A DNA stretch of 64,000 nucleotides from NCBI RefSeq assembly GCF_900103955.1, contig NZ_FNIL01000007.1, positions 62,001 to 126,000 of the forward strand, read 5' to 3'. Under the pieces are notes generated by a model. That model saw only the letters and a program-made list of their open reading frames with translations. It was not told where the DNA came from and made no database searches. Positions 43,034 through 52,445 of the stretch are shown here, piece after piece. Positions within the stretch are counted from its first letter, which is position 1. Every line of letters starts with the position of its first letter. Source of the stretch: Alkalicoccus daliensis (GTDB lineage: Bacteria; Bacillota; Bacilli; Bacillales; Salisediminibacteriaceae). Position numbers and translations under genes: made by a program.

Positions 43034-44704
43034 ATGGCTTATATGAAGCAAATGTGGCAGAAAGCCTGGGAAAGCCATGATCGTGTCAAGGAGCTGCTTC
43101 TGTTCCAAAGCAGAGTCGGCGGTGGAAAAGATGACAGCGAAAGTGAGCGAAGAATGGCAACTACTTCAGGAAAAATGACAGGAACCTACCGTCAGCCCTC
43201 TCCAGATGGAAGAGATTTCACACGAAAGCAGCTGGTCGGATTAATCTTAGGACCGTTATTATTCTTCGTTATTTATTTCTTTTTTCAGCCGGAAGGACTT
43301 CCTGTTGAAGCCAGAGGGGTGCTTGCCGGCACAGCCTGGATCGCTACATGGTGGATTACAGAAGCAATACCTATTCCCGCAACATCACTGCTTCCAGTGA
43401 TTTTATTTCCACTGGCGGCGAATCTGGGGACGGGGGACGTCACTTCAAATTACGGAGATGGAATTGTATTCTTATTTCTTGGTGGGTTTATCATTGCACT
43501 TGCATTGGAGCGGTGGAATTTACATAAACGGATCGCTCTGAATATCATCTACTTTGTCGGAACAAGCACAAATCGAATAATGCTCGGATTTATGCTTGCC
43601 ACAGGTTTTCTTTCCATGTGGATATCCAATACTGCAACAGCCATGATGATGGTGCCGATTGGAACAGCAATTATTTATCAGCTTTCCGCCCTGGTAAATG
43701 ATGACACGATAAAAGATGCGGAAGAACAAAAAGATAAATTCGCGAAGAGTTTAATGATCGCTATTGCCTTCTCCGCTTCTATTGGGGGTCTTGGCACTAT
43801 TATCGGAACGCCGCCGAATACTATTCTTGCTGGACAGCTGCGGGAGATATTTGATATTGACCTGGCTTTTGCCCAATGGATGATGTTTGGAGTTCCACTG
43901 GCAGTATTATTAATTTTTATTGCCTGGATTTACTTGATTAAATTTGCATTTCCGTTAAAAATGAAAGAAATACCAGGAGGAAGAGAAGTAATTTTTAACG
44001 AAAGAAAAGCACTGGGAAAGATGACAGGAGATGAAAAGTTAGTATCTCTTGTTTTCGGCCTTACTGCTTTAGCCTGGATTTTGCGAGTGTATGTACTGCA
44101 GGAATATATTAACCCAAATATTGATGATACATTAATTGCTATCACAGGCGCAGTGGTATTGTTTTTAATTCCGTCTACACAATACCAGGGAGCAAAACTG
44201 ATGAACTGGGATACTGCGAAAAATGTTCCCTGGGGGATATTGATTCTCTTCGGCGGCGGTCTTGCTATCGCGGGTGGGTTTTCAGAAACAGGTCTGGATA
44301 CCTGGCTTGGGGAGCAGTTATCTGTGCTTGCAGGCGTACATTTTATTATTTTAGTGCTGAGCGTTACGCTGATGGTAACATTTCTAACAGAAATTACCTC
44401 TAATACGGCTTCCGCCACGATGCTTATGCCGATCATGGCCTCACTTGCCTACGCTATAGATGTACATCCGTTAACGATGATGGTACCGGCAGCAGTTGCT
44501 GCTTCCTGTGCCTTTATGCTTCCGGTAGCTACTCCGCCGAATGCGGTAGTATTCGGTTCAGGGTATTTAAAAATGATTGATATGATCAAGGCAGGATTCT
44601 GGATGAATTTGATTTCGATAGCAATGATAACCTTATTCGTAGTACTCCTGCTGCCGGTCGTTTTTGGAATTGATTTAACAAGTTTCCCATCTGGGTTGGA
44701 ATAA
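43034..44704 (+). CDS. SLC13/DASS-family Na+/carboxylate symporter
   Basis: This 556-residue transporter has a soluble N-terminal part of about 65 residues, then 11-12 helices. Family hallmarks are WWITEAIPIPATSLLPVILFPL, the SNT motif in MWISNTATAMMMVP, TPPNTILAG and the second SNT-like TEITSNTASATMLMPI with ATPPNAVVFGSGY. It takes up dicarboxylates such as succinate or malate, or citrate, with Na+. I start at ATG 43034 behind AGGAGAGGAGAG. A possible cre site suggests catabolite repression. Confidence 0.92.
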   Translation: MAYMKQMWQKAWESHDRVKELLLFQSRVGGGKDDSESERRMATTSGKMTGTYRQPSPDGRDFTRKQLVGLILGPLLFFVIYFFFQPEGLPVEARGVLAGTAWIATWWITEAIPIPATSLLPVILFPLAANLGTGDVTSNYGDGIVFLFLGGFIIALALERWNLHKRIALNIIYFVGTSTNRIMLGFMLATGFLSMWISNTATAMMMVPIGTAIIYQLSALVNDDTIKDAEEQKDKFAKSLMIAIAFSASIGGLGTIIGTPPNTILAGQLREIFDIDLAFAQWMMFGVPLAVLLIFIAWIYLIKFAFPLKMKEIPGGREVIFNERKALGKMTGDEKLVSLVFGLTALAWILRVYVLQEYINPNIDDTLIAITGAVVLFLIPSTQYQGAKLMNWDTAKNVPWGILILFGGGLAIAGGFSETGLDTWLGEQLSVLAGVHFIILVLSVTLMVTFLTEITSNTASATMLMPIMASLAYAIDVHPLTMMVPAAVAASCAFMLPVATPPNAVVFGSGYLKMIDMIKAGFWMNLISIAMITLFVVLLLPVVFGIDLTSFPSGLE

Positions 44705-44751
44705 AAGAATATTAAAATGAATGCAGCATTATGAATGAAAGGGGACTGCGT

Positions 44752-45369
44752 ATGGGCTCGGCTTCACCGGAAATCACGGGAGTTATTCTTGCCGGCGGAA
44801 AATCAAGCCGTATGGGAGAAAATAAAGCGCTTCTGCCTTTGGGAAATAAGAGTGCAGTAGAACATGTTGTAGATAAAATAAGGCCACAGGCTGAGGAGCT
44901 CCTTCTCATTTCAAATGAGCCGGAAGTCTTTTCCTATCTGGAAATAAACACAGCCGCTGATCTGCGTCCTTTTGAAGGACCGCTGGCGGGGATAGAAGCA
45001 GCAATGACAGCAGTAGATTCCGAATGGTATCTTATTGCTGCCTGTGATATGCCTTTAATACAGAAAAGCGTTATCGAATATTTATGCAATGTATCCAATA
45101 AGACTCAAAGCAATGCTGTTATCCCTGAAATTCAGGGAAAACAGCATCCGCTCCTCGCGCTGTACCACCGGGATTGTCTGCCTGCTATTTCAGCCGTTCT
45201 GGATGCACAGAAACGCGCGATTAAATCGATGCTCGACAGCGTAACTTTTGACACTGTGACTGAGCACGATATGATAGAGGCAGGAATTTCAGAATCGGAG
45301 ATTGTTTCCTCTTTTTATAATATGAACCGTCCTGCGGAATATCAGGAAATAATGAAACGGTTTTCTTAA
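44752..45369 (+). CDS. mobA: Molybdenum cofactor guanylyltransferase
   Basis: This 205-residue protein attaches GMP to molybdopterin. The nucleotide-binding start GVILAGGKSSRMGENKALLPLG and the metal-binding AACDMPLIQ are intact. I start at ATG 44752, with GAAAGGGGA seven bases upstream, not at ATG 44731, which has no site. No other moa/moe genes are adjacent, so MobA stands apart from the pathway here. The NUDIX gene follows after 36 bp. Confidence 0.88.
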   Translation: MGSASPEITGVILAGGKSSRMGENKALLPLGNKSAVEHVVDKIRPQAEELLLISNEPEVFSYLEINTAADLRPFEGPLAGIEAAMTAVDSEWYLIAACDMPLIQKSVIEYLCNVSNKTQSNAVIPEIQGKQHPLLALYHRDCLPAISAVLDAQKRAIKSMLDSVTFDTVTEHDMIEAGISESEIVSSFYNMNRPAEYQEIMKRFS

Positions 45370-45405
45370 AAGGAGGAAGATCGGAAGTACACGGAGGTAT
45401 TGGCG

Positions 45406-45897
45406 ATGAAAGAACAGGTTTTTCAGGATTATTATCACAATCAGGTTCGTTTTTCAGCAGCAGACCATCCCTATTCCCGGGAGCCAAAACATGTGTGGGT
45501 TGTGTGCAGGTATAAAAAAGATTGGCTGTTAACGAAACACCCGTCCCGGGGAATTGAATTTCCAGGAGGCAAGGTGGAAATCGGGGAAACTGCGCAGGAA
45601 GCGGCGGAGCGCGAAGTCTATGAAGAAACTGGCGGGGTAGCGGAGCGCCTTCATTATATCGGTCAGTATAAGGTAGCAGGTAAATCGGAGACAGTAATAA
45701 AAAATGTTTATTTTGCTGAGATACGAAAGATTGAAGACAAGAATTCTTATCACGAAACACTGGGTCCTGTATTAATGCGGAACCTTCCTTCAAAGTTAAA
45801 ATCCAGCAGCGAGTACAGTTTTATTATGAAGGATGAAGTACTGCCCCTCAGTTTGAAAGAAATAGATCGGCGTTTTTTTAACATTACTCCGTATTGA
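45406..45897 (+). CDS. ytkD: NUDIX hydrolase YtkD (nucleoside triphosphate sanitiser)
   Basis: This 163-residue protein matches B. subtilis YtkD closely in my memory: FQDYYHNQVRFS, PKHVWVVCRYKKDWLLTKHPSRGIEFPGGKVE, and a Nudix box EFPGGKVEIGETAQEAAEREVYEETGG (the family allows G-x5-E-x7-REUXEEXGU). YtkD hydrolyses oxidised dGTP and other nucleotides and has been linked to stress. Start is ATG 45406 behind ACGGAGGT. It precedes the SAM riboswitch of metK. Confidence 0.93.
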   Translation: MKEQVFQDYYHNQVRFSAADHPYSREPKHVWVVCRYKKDWLLTKHPSRGIEFPGGKVEIGETAQEAAEREVYEETGGVAERLHYIGQYKVAGKSETVIKNVYFAEIRKIEDKNSYHETLGPVLMRNLPSKLKSSSEYSFIMKDEVLPLSLKEIDRRFFNITPY

Positions 45898-45957
45898 TGC
45901 ATGGGTGCGGCGCATCAGCTGTTATTTAGATATTTTTAATATTGCAGGGAGATTGAG

Positions 45958-45986
45958 TTGACATACAGGAGTAAGTTGGGTATCAT
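45958..45986 (+). promoter_or_regulatory. Sigma-A promoter of metK
   Basis: TTGACA, a 17-bp spacer and TATCAT lie 25 bp before the riboswitch. Confidence 0.8.
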
Positions 45987-46010
45987 TCTCAAAAGCGGAT
46001 ACTCTTATCC

Positions 46011-46119
46011 CGAGCTGGCGGAGGGACAGGCCCGACGAAGCCCGGCAACCATCATCTGTAATAAAAAGATGAACGGTGCCAACCTGCAAGGTCACAATTG
46101 TACCTTGACTGATAAGAGG
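46011..46119 (+). ncRNA. SAM-I (S-box) riboswitch
   Basis: The core is recognisable: CTCTTATCC, GAGCTGGCGGAGGGACAGGC, CCGACGAAGCCCGGCAACC, a variable P3 arm (ATCATC...GATGAACGGTGCCAACC) and the closing GATAAGAG. Binding of S-adenosylmethionine should favour the following terminator and shut off metK. Confidence 0.95.
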
Positions 46120-46136
46120 TGAAAGGAAACGTTTGA

Positions 46137-46167
46137 AACCTTCTCCTCTCGCGGAGAAGGTTTTTTG
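46137..46167 (+). terminator. SAM riboswitch expression-platform terminator
   Basis: AACCTTCTCC pairs with GGAGAAGGTT, followed by TTTT. It lies 109 bp before the metK start. Confidence 0.92.
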
Positions 46168-46275
46168 TTGTTTTATCAGTAAAAATGTTTTTACCGTTAG
46201 GACAACATCACCACCATCTTAAGAAATAACGATGGGAGAATGAGTGCCGTAATTTGTAAGAGGAGGATTCCTATC

Positions 46276-47487
46276 ATGGCAAGTATTACTCGATTGTTTA
46301 CATCCGAGTCAGTAACAGAAGGACACCCGGATAAAATTTGTGATCAGATTTCTGATTCTATTCTAGATGAAATAATGAAACAGGACCCAAATGCCCGAGT
46401 GGCTTGTGAAACATCTGTAAACACTGGTCTTGTACTCGTAGCTGGAGAAATATCAACATCCACCTATGTAGATATTCCGAAAGTGGTACGGGAAACACTG
46501 AAGGAAATAGGGTACGTTCGTGCAAAATATGGTTTTGATTATGAAACCTGTGCTGTTCTTACTTCTATAGATGAACAGTCTGCCGATATTGCGCAGGGTG
46601 TTGATAAAGCGTTAGAAGCAAGAGAAGGAAACATGTCTGATGAAGAAATTGATGAAATTGGTGCTGGAGACCAGGGGCTTATGTTTGGCTATGCAGATAA
46701 CCAGACGCCTGAATTAATGCCGCTGCCAATTTCTTTATCTCATAAGCTCGCCCGCCGTCTTTCTGAAGTAAGAAAGAATGGGACGATTGAATATCTTCGT
46801 CCGGACGGAAAAGTACAGGTCACCGTGGAATATGATGAAAATCAAAATCCTCTCAGAGTGGACACGATCGTGATTTCAGCGCAGCACCACGCAGAAATTG
46901 AACTGGAGCAGATTAAAAAAGATCTTCATGAACACGTAATTAATCCAGTAGTTCCTGCCGAACTTTTAGATGATAAAACGAAATATTTCATTAACCCTAC
47001 CGGCCGTTTTGTTATTGGAGGACCGCAGGGAGATGCTGGACTTACAGGACGTAAAATTATTGTAGACACTTACGGCGGATACGCTCGTCACGGCGGCGGT
47101 GCTTTCTCCGGCAAGGATGCGACAAAAGTAGACCGTTCTGCGGCTTATGCAGCCCGTTACGTTGCTAAAAATATCGTTGCTTCAGGTCTCGCTGACCGCT
47201 GTGAAGTACAGCTTGCCTATGCAATCGGTGTAGCACAGCCTGTGTCGATCGCAGTAGATACGTTTGATACCGGAAAAGTTTCGGAAGAAGTTCTCGTACA
47301 AGTAGTACGGAATAACTTCGATCTCCGACCAGCAGGAATCATTAAAATGCTTGATCTGCGCCGGCCGATTTATAAACAAACCGCAGCATATGGTCACTTC
47401 GGCCGTACAGATATTCAGCTGCCATGGGAAAAGACAGATAAAGCAGAAACATTGGAAGCAGAAGCAATGCAGCTCAGCGGTAAATAA
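46276..47487 (+). CDS. metK: S-adenosylmethionine synthetase
   Basis: This 403-residue enzyme makes S-adenosylmethionine from methionine and ATP. GHPDK at residues 16-20, [12 protein letters not shown], the P-loop-like [13 protein letters not shown] and GGGAFSGKD are all present, and the length is standard. The start is ATG 46276 behind AGAGGAGG. A frame extending to 46240 lies inside the leader and is not translated from a good site. Control is by the SAM riboswitch upstream. Confidence 0.97.
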   Translation: MASITRLFTSESVTEGHPDKICDQISDSILDEIMKQDPNARVACETSVNTGLVLVAGEISTSTYVDIPKVVRETLKEIGYVRAKYGFDYETCAVLTSIDEQSADIAQGVDKALEAREGNMSDEEIDEIGAGDQGLMFGYADNQTPELMPLPISLSHKLARRLSEVRKNGTIEYLRPDGKVQVTVEYDENQNPLRVDTIVISAQHHAEIELEQIKKDLHEHVINPVVPAELLDDKTKYFINPTGRFVIGGPQGDAGLTGRKIIVDTYGGYARHGGGAFSGKDATKVDRSAAYAARYVAKNIVASGLADRCEVQLAYAIGVAQPVSIAVDTFDTGKVSEEVLVQVVRNNFDLRPAGIIKMLDLRRPIYKQTAAYGHFGRTDIQLPWEKTDKAETLEAEAMQLSGK

Positions 47488-47492
47488 ATTCG

Positions 47493-47525
47493 AAAGCCTC
47501 CTGGAATTCACTCCAGGAGGCTTTT
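47493..47525. terminator. Bidirectional terminator between metK and the BCCT gene
   Basis: AAAGCCTCCTGGA pairs exactly with TCCAGGAGGCTTT, followed by T runs. Confidence 0.92.
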
Positions 47526-47528
47526 CTA

Positions 47529-49061
47529 TTATTGTTCTCCTTTTTCTTTTGTGCCAAGCGCTTCCTGCCGGTAACCTTCCTTCAGCGACATATGAATCGC
47601 CGCAAGCATGATTAGTATGAGAATGGTGAAAGGAAGTGCAATTGTTATCGCCAGTGACTGCAGACCTTCAATTCCGCCGCTTAACAGCAATGCAGCAGCA
47701 ATAGAGGATATCAACAGGCCCCAGACAATTAGATATACTTTTGGAGGATCCAGGTCACCCCTTGAAGAAAATACACCAAGCACATAAGTTGCTGAATTTG
47801 CGGAAGTGATAAAAAATACTGTAATTAAAAGCAGTCCCAAAATACTTAAAAGAAAGCCGAACGGAAAGGTTTCCAAGATAAGAAACAGTCCTACTTCCGG
47901 GGAACTGCTCACTACTTCTGCCAATCCTGCTTCTTCTGTCATATCCAGATAAATACCCGTGCCTCCAAAAGCCACAAACCAAAGAGCGGAAACCACGGTA
48001 GGGACAAGGAGCACACCGAATATAAACTCCTGCACCGTTCTTCCTTTTGAGACACGGGCAATGAAAGTACCTACAAAGGGACTCCATGAAATTAACCAGG
48101 CCCAATAAAAAAATGTCCATTCTCCCACCCAATCGTTATCAGTGTAGGGAGTAGTATAAAAAGACAGGGAAACAAAGCTGCTGATATAAGCGCCGACCGT
48201 TTTCGTAAAGTGTTCCATAATAAATAAAGTTGGACCAAGTATGAAAGCGGCAGCTAACAGAACACCCGCCAAAGCCAGGTTCCCAATACTTAAATATTTC
48301 ATGCCTCTGTTTATGCCTGTTAATACAGAGGTAATAAAAACAATGGTAACGAGAAGTATTATAGTCATCTGCAGAAAGTTTGTATTTTCCCAGTTCATTA
48401 CTTCTGAGAGACCTCCGCCGACCTGCATCGTGCTCAGACCGAGAGAAGTCGCAATACCAACCACTGTGCTTATTACTGCAATAACATCTATCCACTTTCC
48501 TGTGGAACCATATATCTTGTCGCCGATAATTGGATAAAAAATAGAGCTGATTAATCCAGGAAGATTTTTGCGGAATTTCGCAATTGCCAGGCCGAGAGCA
48601 ATGATGGCGTAAATGGCCCACGGATGGATGCCCCAATGGAAGACACCATAAAGAAGGCCAGTTTCAGCAGCCTCCTGAGTGCCCGGCTCAATACCGTTTG
48701 GAGGATTTACAAAGTGAGACATCGGTTCTGCGACACCCCAGAAGACCAGGCCGACACCCATTCCCGCTGCAAAAAGCATTCCAATCCAGGCAAAATATGA
48801 ATATTCGGGTTTATCATTCTTATCTCCAAGTTTTACGAAGCGGTAGGGACCGAGACCTAAATAAAAACAGAATGCCACAAATACGGCAGTAGACATAACA
48901 TAAAACCAGCCAAATGTATCTATCACTGTTTCTAGCGCAGCATTCATTATTTGTTCCATATTAGCTGGAAATACAAAGCCCCAGAAAGCGATTATCAGTG
49001 AAATTAATCCCGATACGGCAAACACTAATCCGATACCGGCATTTTGTAATTTAGTCTTCAC
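47529..49061 (-). CDS. BCCT-family osmolyte transporter (OpuD/BetP type)
   Basis: This 510-residue transporter has 12 helices. The family signatures FFYWAWLISWSPFVGTFIARVSKGRT and the glycine-rich AAGMGVGLVFWGVAEPMSHF are complete. These symporters take up glycine betaine, choline or ectoine-like solutes with Na+, protecting against osmotic stress. The start ATG lies behind GAGGAGGCAGCC. Homologous gene order next to metK and ytoA occurs in B. subtilis relatives. Confidence 0.93.
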   Translation of the reverse strand: MKTKLQNAGIGLVFAVSGLISLIIAFWGFVFPANMEQIMNAALETVIDTFGWFYVMSTAVFVAFCFYLGLGPYRFVKLGDKNDKPEYSYFAWIGMLFAAGMGVGLVFWGVAEPMSHFVNPPNGIEPGTQEAAETGLLYGVFHWGIHPWAIYAIIALGLAIAKFRKNLPGLISSIFYPIIGDKIYGSTGKWIDVIAVISTVVGIATSLGLSTMQVGGGLSEVMNWENTNFLQMTIILLVTIVFITSVLTGINRGMKYLSIGNLALAGVLLAAAFILGPTLFIMEHFTKTVGAYISSFVSLSFYTTPYTDNDWVGEWTFFYWAWLISWSPFVGTFIARVSKGRTVQEFIFGVLLVPTVVSALWFVAFGGTGIYLDMTEEAGLAEVVSSSPEVGLFLILETFPFGFLLSILGLLLITVFFITSANSATYVLGVFSSRGDLDPPKVYLIVWGLLISSIAAALLLSGGIEGLQSLAITIALPFTILILIMLAAIHMSLKEGYRQEALGTKEKGEQ

Positions 49062-49216
49062 ACAGGCTGCCTCCTCTATTACGATATCTGCTGAAACAAT
49101 GATGATGTGTAAGATCGTGGTATTTATAAAAATGGAAGTGTTTTATTAAATATGTCCAATGTAAAAAAAGGGGGAATCCCCTTCTCAATTTTACCCATGT
49201 TTATAGGAGGCGAAAC

Positions 49217-49405
49217 TTAGAAGATACAAAGCTCATATGCAAAGAAAACTTTTTCTGGGCTGCAGTCAGTAATTTGGCTGCGTGAAGCTATGCGCCTCCT
49301 TGAAGGAGGCGCATAGCTGAGAGACTTCCCTCCGGAAAGCGCCCTTTTGGAGACAATAGCATAGAAGCATATACCTATGCTGATAAAGTACTTTTTCAAC
49401 AGGAA
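49217..49405 (-). repeat. Partial copy F of the 540-bp repeat family
   Basis: On the minus strand it starts CTGTTGAAAAAGTACTTTAT and continues with TTGTCTCCAAAAGGGCGCTT and CCGGAGGGAAGTCTCTCAGC. It includes a cassette fragment with a strong hairpin, CTATGCGCCTCC with GGAGGCGCATAG. The left end abuts the ytoA stop. The rest of the 49062-49407 gap is AT-rich promoter-like sequence of the BCCT gene. Confidence 0.75.
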
Positions 49406-49407
49406 GT

Positions 49408-49929
49408 TTATAATCCCTGCTGCATTCGCTTGTAATACTGCCCTTTCTTAACATAACTGTTTCGGATTCTTTTCATTTCAGCAAAATCTTCTTCAGTGAG
49501 ATCTCTTACCACCCGGGCTGGTCTGCCTAGAGCAAGGACTCTGGGAGGGATGGAAGTACCTGGAGTTACTAAGCTGCCTGCACCAATAAATGCTTCTTCG
49601 CCTATTTTGGCACCATCTAAAATTGTCGAGCCCATACCTATCAGCGCGTCTTTTTCAATAATGCAGCTGTGGAGCATACACTGATGGCCTACAGTGACTC
49701 CTTCCTGGATATGTAAAGGTAGATTAGGACTTTGATGCAGCAGGCTTTGGTCCTGAATGTTAACATCCTTCTCGATAATTGTAGGTGCTACATCTCCACG
49801 GATGACTGTGTGATACCAGATACTCACATTTTCGTAGATTGTTACATCTCCTGTAATTACCGCATTTTCGGATACATAAGCGGTAGCATCAATATTTGGT
49901 TCTTTTCCTTCATATGGATAGCTCAGCAT
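49408..49929 (-). CDS. ytoA: Gamma-carbonic anhydrase-like hexapeptide protein
   Basis: This 173-residue left-handed beta-helix protein has repeated V-x-x-x-A-V-I-x-G-D hexapeptides (AYVSENAVITGDVTIYENVSIWYHTVIRGD) and the metal-ligand histidines near HQSPNLP, VGHQCMLHSCII. The RGD and HxxxH pattern fits gamma-carbonic anhydrase-like proteins such as YtoA and PaaY. Enzymatic activity is not certain. The start lies behind GGAGGTTCTC. Confidence 0.88.
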   Translation of the reverse strand: MLSYPYEGKEPNIDATAYVSENAVITGDVTIYENVSIWYHTVIRGDVAPTIIEKDVNIQDQSLLHQSPNLPLHIQEGVTVGHQCMLHSCIIEKDALIGMGSTILDGAKIGEEAFIGAGSLVTPGTSIPPRVLALGRPARVVRDLTEEDFAEMKRIRNSYVKKGQYYKRMQQGL

Positions 49930-50058
49930 TGAGAGAACCTCCTTCTATTTCCTTCTATTTTACAATAGGAGTCTGTCAGATGTGAATATATTCTCCTTAA
50001 AAGTTGACGGAGAGGAACAACTCACGAGATGATAATAAAAAATGGGAGAGGTGATATT

Positions 50059-50856
50059 ATGTGGAAATGGCAGGCAGAAGGGGAAACAAAGGCAACAGTC
50101 GTAATTGTGCACGGTGCAGGAGAGTATCATGCGAGGTACGAATGGACTGTTGCGCAATTTCGAAAGCTGGGATTCCAAGTAATTATGGGAGATCTTCCCG
50201 GGCAGGGGACTACTGAAGGTCCAAGAGGGCATGTGAATTCCTTTCAGGAATATGTACATACCGTTAAAAAATGGATAACAGAAGCGAAAAAAACGAAAGA
50301 GCCGGTGATCTTATTTGGGCACAGCATGGGAGGGTTAATTGCAGCCACCACGCTGCAGGAATTAAAAGAAAATGAATTGCCTGATATGGCTGTACTTTCT
50401 TCTCCTTGTTTCGGGCTCATAAAAAAGCAGCCTTGGGCGAAACAGGCTGCCGTAAATGTATTAAACCGGGTAGCACCCCGTACCATGTTTCCGAATGGAT
50501 TGGAGCCTGGGAGCGGCACCAGGGATCCAGTAATGAGAGCGCGGGATTTAAAAGATGACCTTTTGATTAAACGGGTAAGTGCCCGCTGGTATAAACAACT
50601 GTTACTGGCTATTGCAAAGGCGCATAATTTTGTTCAGGATATACCGAATATCCCTGTATATATTGCGCAGGGGGGAGACGACCGGATTGTGGATAAAAAC
50701 GCCGTGAAAGAATGGTTTAATAAACTGGATGTTGATGAAAAGTATTATAAAGAATGGCCGGATCTTTTTCATGAAGTACTGAACGAACCTGAGCGGGAAG
50801 AAGTAGTGGCTCATATGGCCGGATTTATTACTACGCAGCTTACGCTGAAAAAATAG
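50059..50856 (+). CDS. ytpA: Alpha/beta hydrolase YtpA (lysophospholipase-like)
   Basis: This 265-residue protein has the pattern of B. subtilis YtpA: VVIVHGAGEYHARYEWTV, MGDLPGQGTTEGPRGHVNSFQEY, the nucleophile elbow GHSMGG and the late aspartate and histidine in GGDDRIVDK and LFHEVLNEPEREEV. YtpA is known for the bacilysocin phospholipid. I chose ATG 50059 behind GGGAGAGGTG; the longer frame starts at a site with no ribosome binding sequence. It is convergent with ytqB and abuts it directly. Confidence 0.9.
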   Translation: MWKWQAEGETKATVVIVHGAGEYHARYEWTVAQFRKLGFQVIMGDLPGQGTTEGPRGHVNSFQEYVHTVKKWITEAKKTKEPVILFGHSMGGLIAATTLQELKENELPDMAVLSSPCFGLIKKQPWAKQAAVNVLNRVAPRTMFPNGLEPGSGTRDPVMRARDLKDDLLIKRVSARWYKQLLLAIAKAHNFVQDIPNIPVYIAQGGDDRIVDKNAVKEWFNKLDVDEKYYKEWPDLFHEVLNEPEREEVVAHMAGFITTQLTLKK

Positions 50857-51420
50857 TTATCTTTTTTCTACTGCCAGTACAAAGGGCGGGCTGTTCCGCT
50901 GATTAATAAATTCATATCGCAGCACCTTCACTTCTTCCTGAGGCAGGGAAGCAGCAAAAGGCAGCAGTGCATCTTTTTCCTGCATGCCCTCCGGGTGTCC
51001 GTAATATACAACAATAACAATTCTGCCTCCAGGCCTGAGTTTTTCCAGGAGAGATTTTATTGCTTGAATCGTACTGCTCGAAGTAGTAGTTATCGTTTTG
51101 TCACTGCCGGGCAGATACCCAAGGTTAAAAACAGCAGCATCAATGGCCGCTTCTTTTATATAAGAAGCGGCATTTTCATGACTGTCCTGAATCAGCTCTG
51201 CAGCTGCACCAGCCTCTTTTAACCGTGCAGCTGTGTTATGAAGCGCCTGTTCCTGAATATCAAAGCTGTACACTTTCCCGGCAGGCCCAGTACAGGAAGT
51301 AAGAAATAGTGTATCGTGGCCGTTACCAGCTGTAGCATCTATTGCAGTGCCGCCGGCAGGAATGGCTTCTGCTAAAAGTTCTCTTGCAAAATCCAGAATA
51401 CGGGAAAGCATGGTGTTCAC
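50857..51420 (-). CDS. mnmM: tRNA methyltransferase MnmM (YtqB)
   Basis: This 187-residue class I methyltransferase has the SAM motif AIDATAGNGHDTLFL and the NLGYLPGSDK catalytic-type loop of the YtqB family. It methylates the aminomethyl group on U34 of certain tRNAs, giving mnm5(s2)U. Start may be GTG 51420 or ATG 51411; AAAGGCTG is nearer the GTG. MnmL lies just upstream in the same direction, consistent with a shared pathway. Confidence 0.88.
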   Translation of the reverse strand: MNTMLSRILDFARELLAEAIPAGGTAIDATAGNGHDTLFLTSCTGPAGKVYSFDIQEQALHNTAARLKEAGAAAELIQDSHENAASYIKEAAIDAAVFNLGYLPGSDKTITTTSSSTIQAIKSLLEKLRPGGRIVIVVYYGHPEGMQEKDALLPFAASLPQEEVKVLRYEFINQRNSPPFVLAVEKR

Positions 51421-51482
51421 AGCCTTTCATAAATAGATATAAGTTAAGTTAATACATTGATGGAAGTAAATGGCGTGCTGTT

Positions 51483-52445
51483 TTATTTTATGGAGGAAGA
51501 AGAATAATATTTTCCCTGCCAGCTGTTCCTGCGCTGTAATTCTTCATCGATTCCGTTCAGAGCAGTCCATTTATGAGAGCTCCACATTGGGCCGATCAGC
51601 AGCTCTGCAGGACCGTCTCCTGTAAGGCGGTGGATCGTCATGGCGGGTGGAAGAATCTCCAGCTGATCGCAGACTATTTGAATATAATCATCCACGTCCA
51701 TCAGATCTACCAACCCTTTTTCATACTGCTTTACCATTGCAGTTTTTTTCAATAGGTGAAGTAGGTGAATTTTTATTCCCTGTACATCCAGTGCCGCTAC
51801 TTCCTTCGCTGTATCCAGCATCATTTGATGATCTTCCTGCGGGAGGCCGTTAATGATATGGGAGCAGACCCGGATATTGTGCTGCCGCAGCTTTTGTACT
51901 CCTTCCTTATAGCAGGAGAAGTCATGTGCTCTGTTAATCAGCTCCCCTGTTTTATCGTGCGCTGACTGCAGCCCCAGTTCCACCCACAGATACGTCCGTT
52001 TATTTAATTCAGCAAGGTAGGCAACTACCTCGGGAGGAAGGCAGTCCGGCCGTGTAGCAATGGAGAGGCCGACGACTCCTTCCTGTTCCAGTATTATCTC
52101 AAATTTTTCACGTAGCTCTTCGACGGGAGCATAGGTGTTTGTGTAGGCCTGAAAATAGCCAATATATTTTGCGTTTTTCCATTTGCGGTGCATACGGCTT
52201 TTCACCTCATGGAACTGGGTGACCAGATCATCTGCACGCTTTCCTGCAAAGTCACCGGAACCCCGTACGCTGCAAAAAGTGCAGCCGCCATGTGCCACTG
52301 TCCCATCGCGGTTAGGACAATCGAATCCGCCGTCCAGCGGGATCTTCATTATTTTTTCGCCAAAATGTTCTTTTAATTGCTTGTTCCAGGAATAGTATCT
52401 TTTTTCTCCGAACGTCTCCGGCGGTTTTACGATCTCTTGTTTCAT
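51483..52445 (-). CDS. mnmL: Radical SAM protein MnmL (YtqA)
   Basis: This 320-residue protein matches the TIGR01212 group: FDCPNRDGTVAHGGCTFC gives the iron-sulfur cysteines, followed by QAYTNTYAP, SIATRPDCLPPEV and WVELGLQSAHDKT. It is thought to convert cmnm5U to nm5U ahead of MnmM. The start ATG overlaps the threonine aldolase stop (TGATG) and uses CCAGGAGC inside that gene, so translation is coupled. Confidence 0.9.
   Translation of the reverse strand: MKQEIVKPPETFGEKRYYSWNKQLKEHFGEKIMKIPLDGGFDCPNRDGTVAHGGCTFCSVRGSGDFAGKRADDLVTQFHEVKSRMHRKWKNAKYIGYFQAYTNTYAPVEELREKFEIILEQEGVVGLSIATRPDCLPPEVVAYLAELNKRTYLWVELGLQSAHDKTGELINRAHDFSCYKEGVQKLRQHNIRVCSHIINGLPQEDHQMMLDTAKEVAALDVQGIKIHLLHLLKKTAMVKQYEKGLVDLMDVDDYIQIVCDQLEILPPAMTIHRLTGDGPAELLIGPMWSSHKWTALNGIDEELQRRNSWQGKYYSSSSIK

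Noticed and set aside
46240-46275. Upstream start for metK giving 12 extra residues
   Set aside because: The AGAGGAGG site is ideally spaced for ATG 46276, where all MetK homologues begin; nothing supports the longer form.
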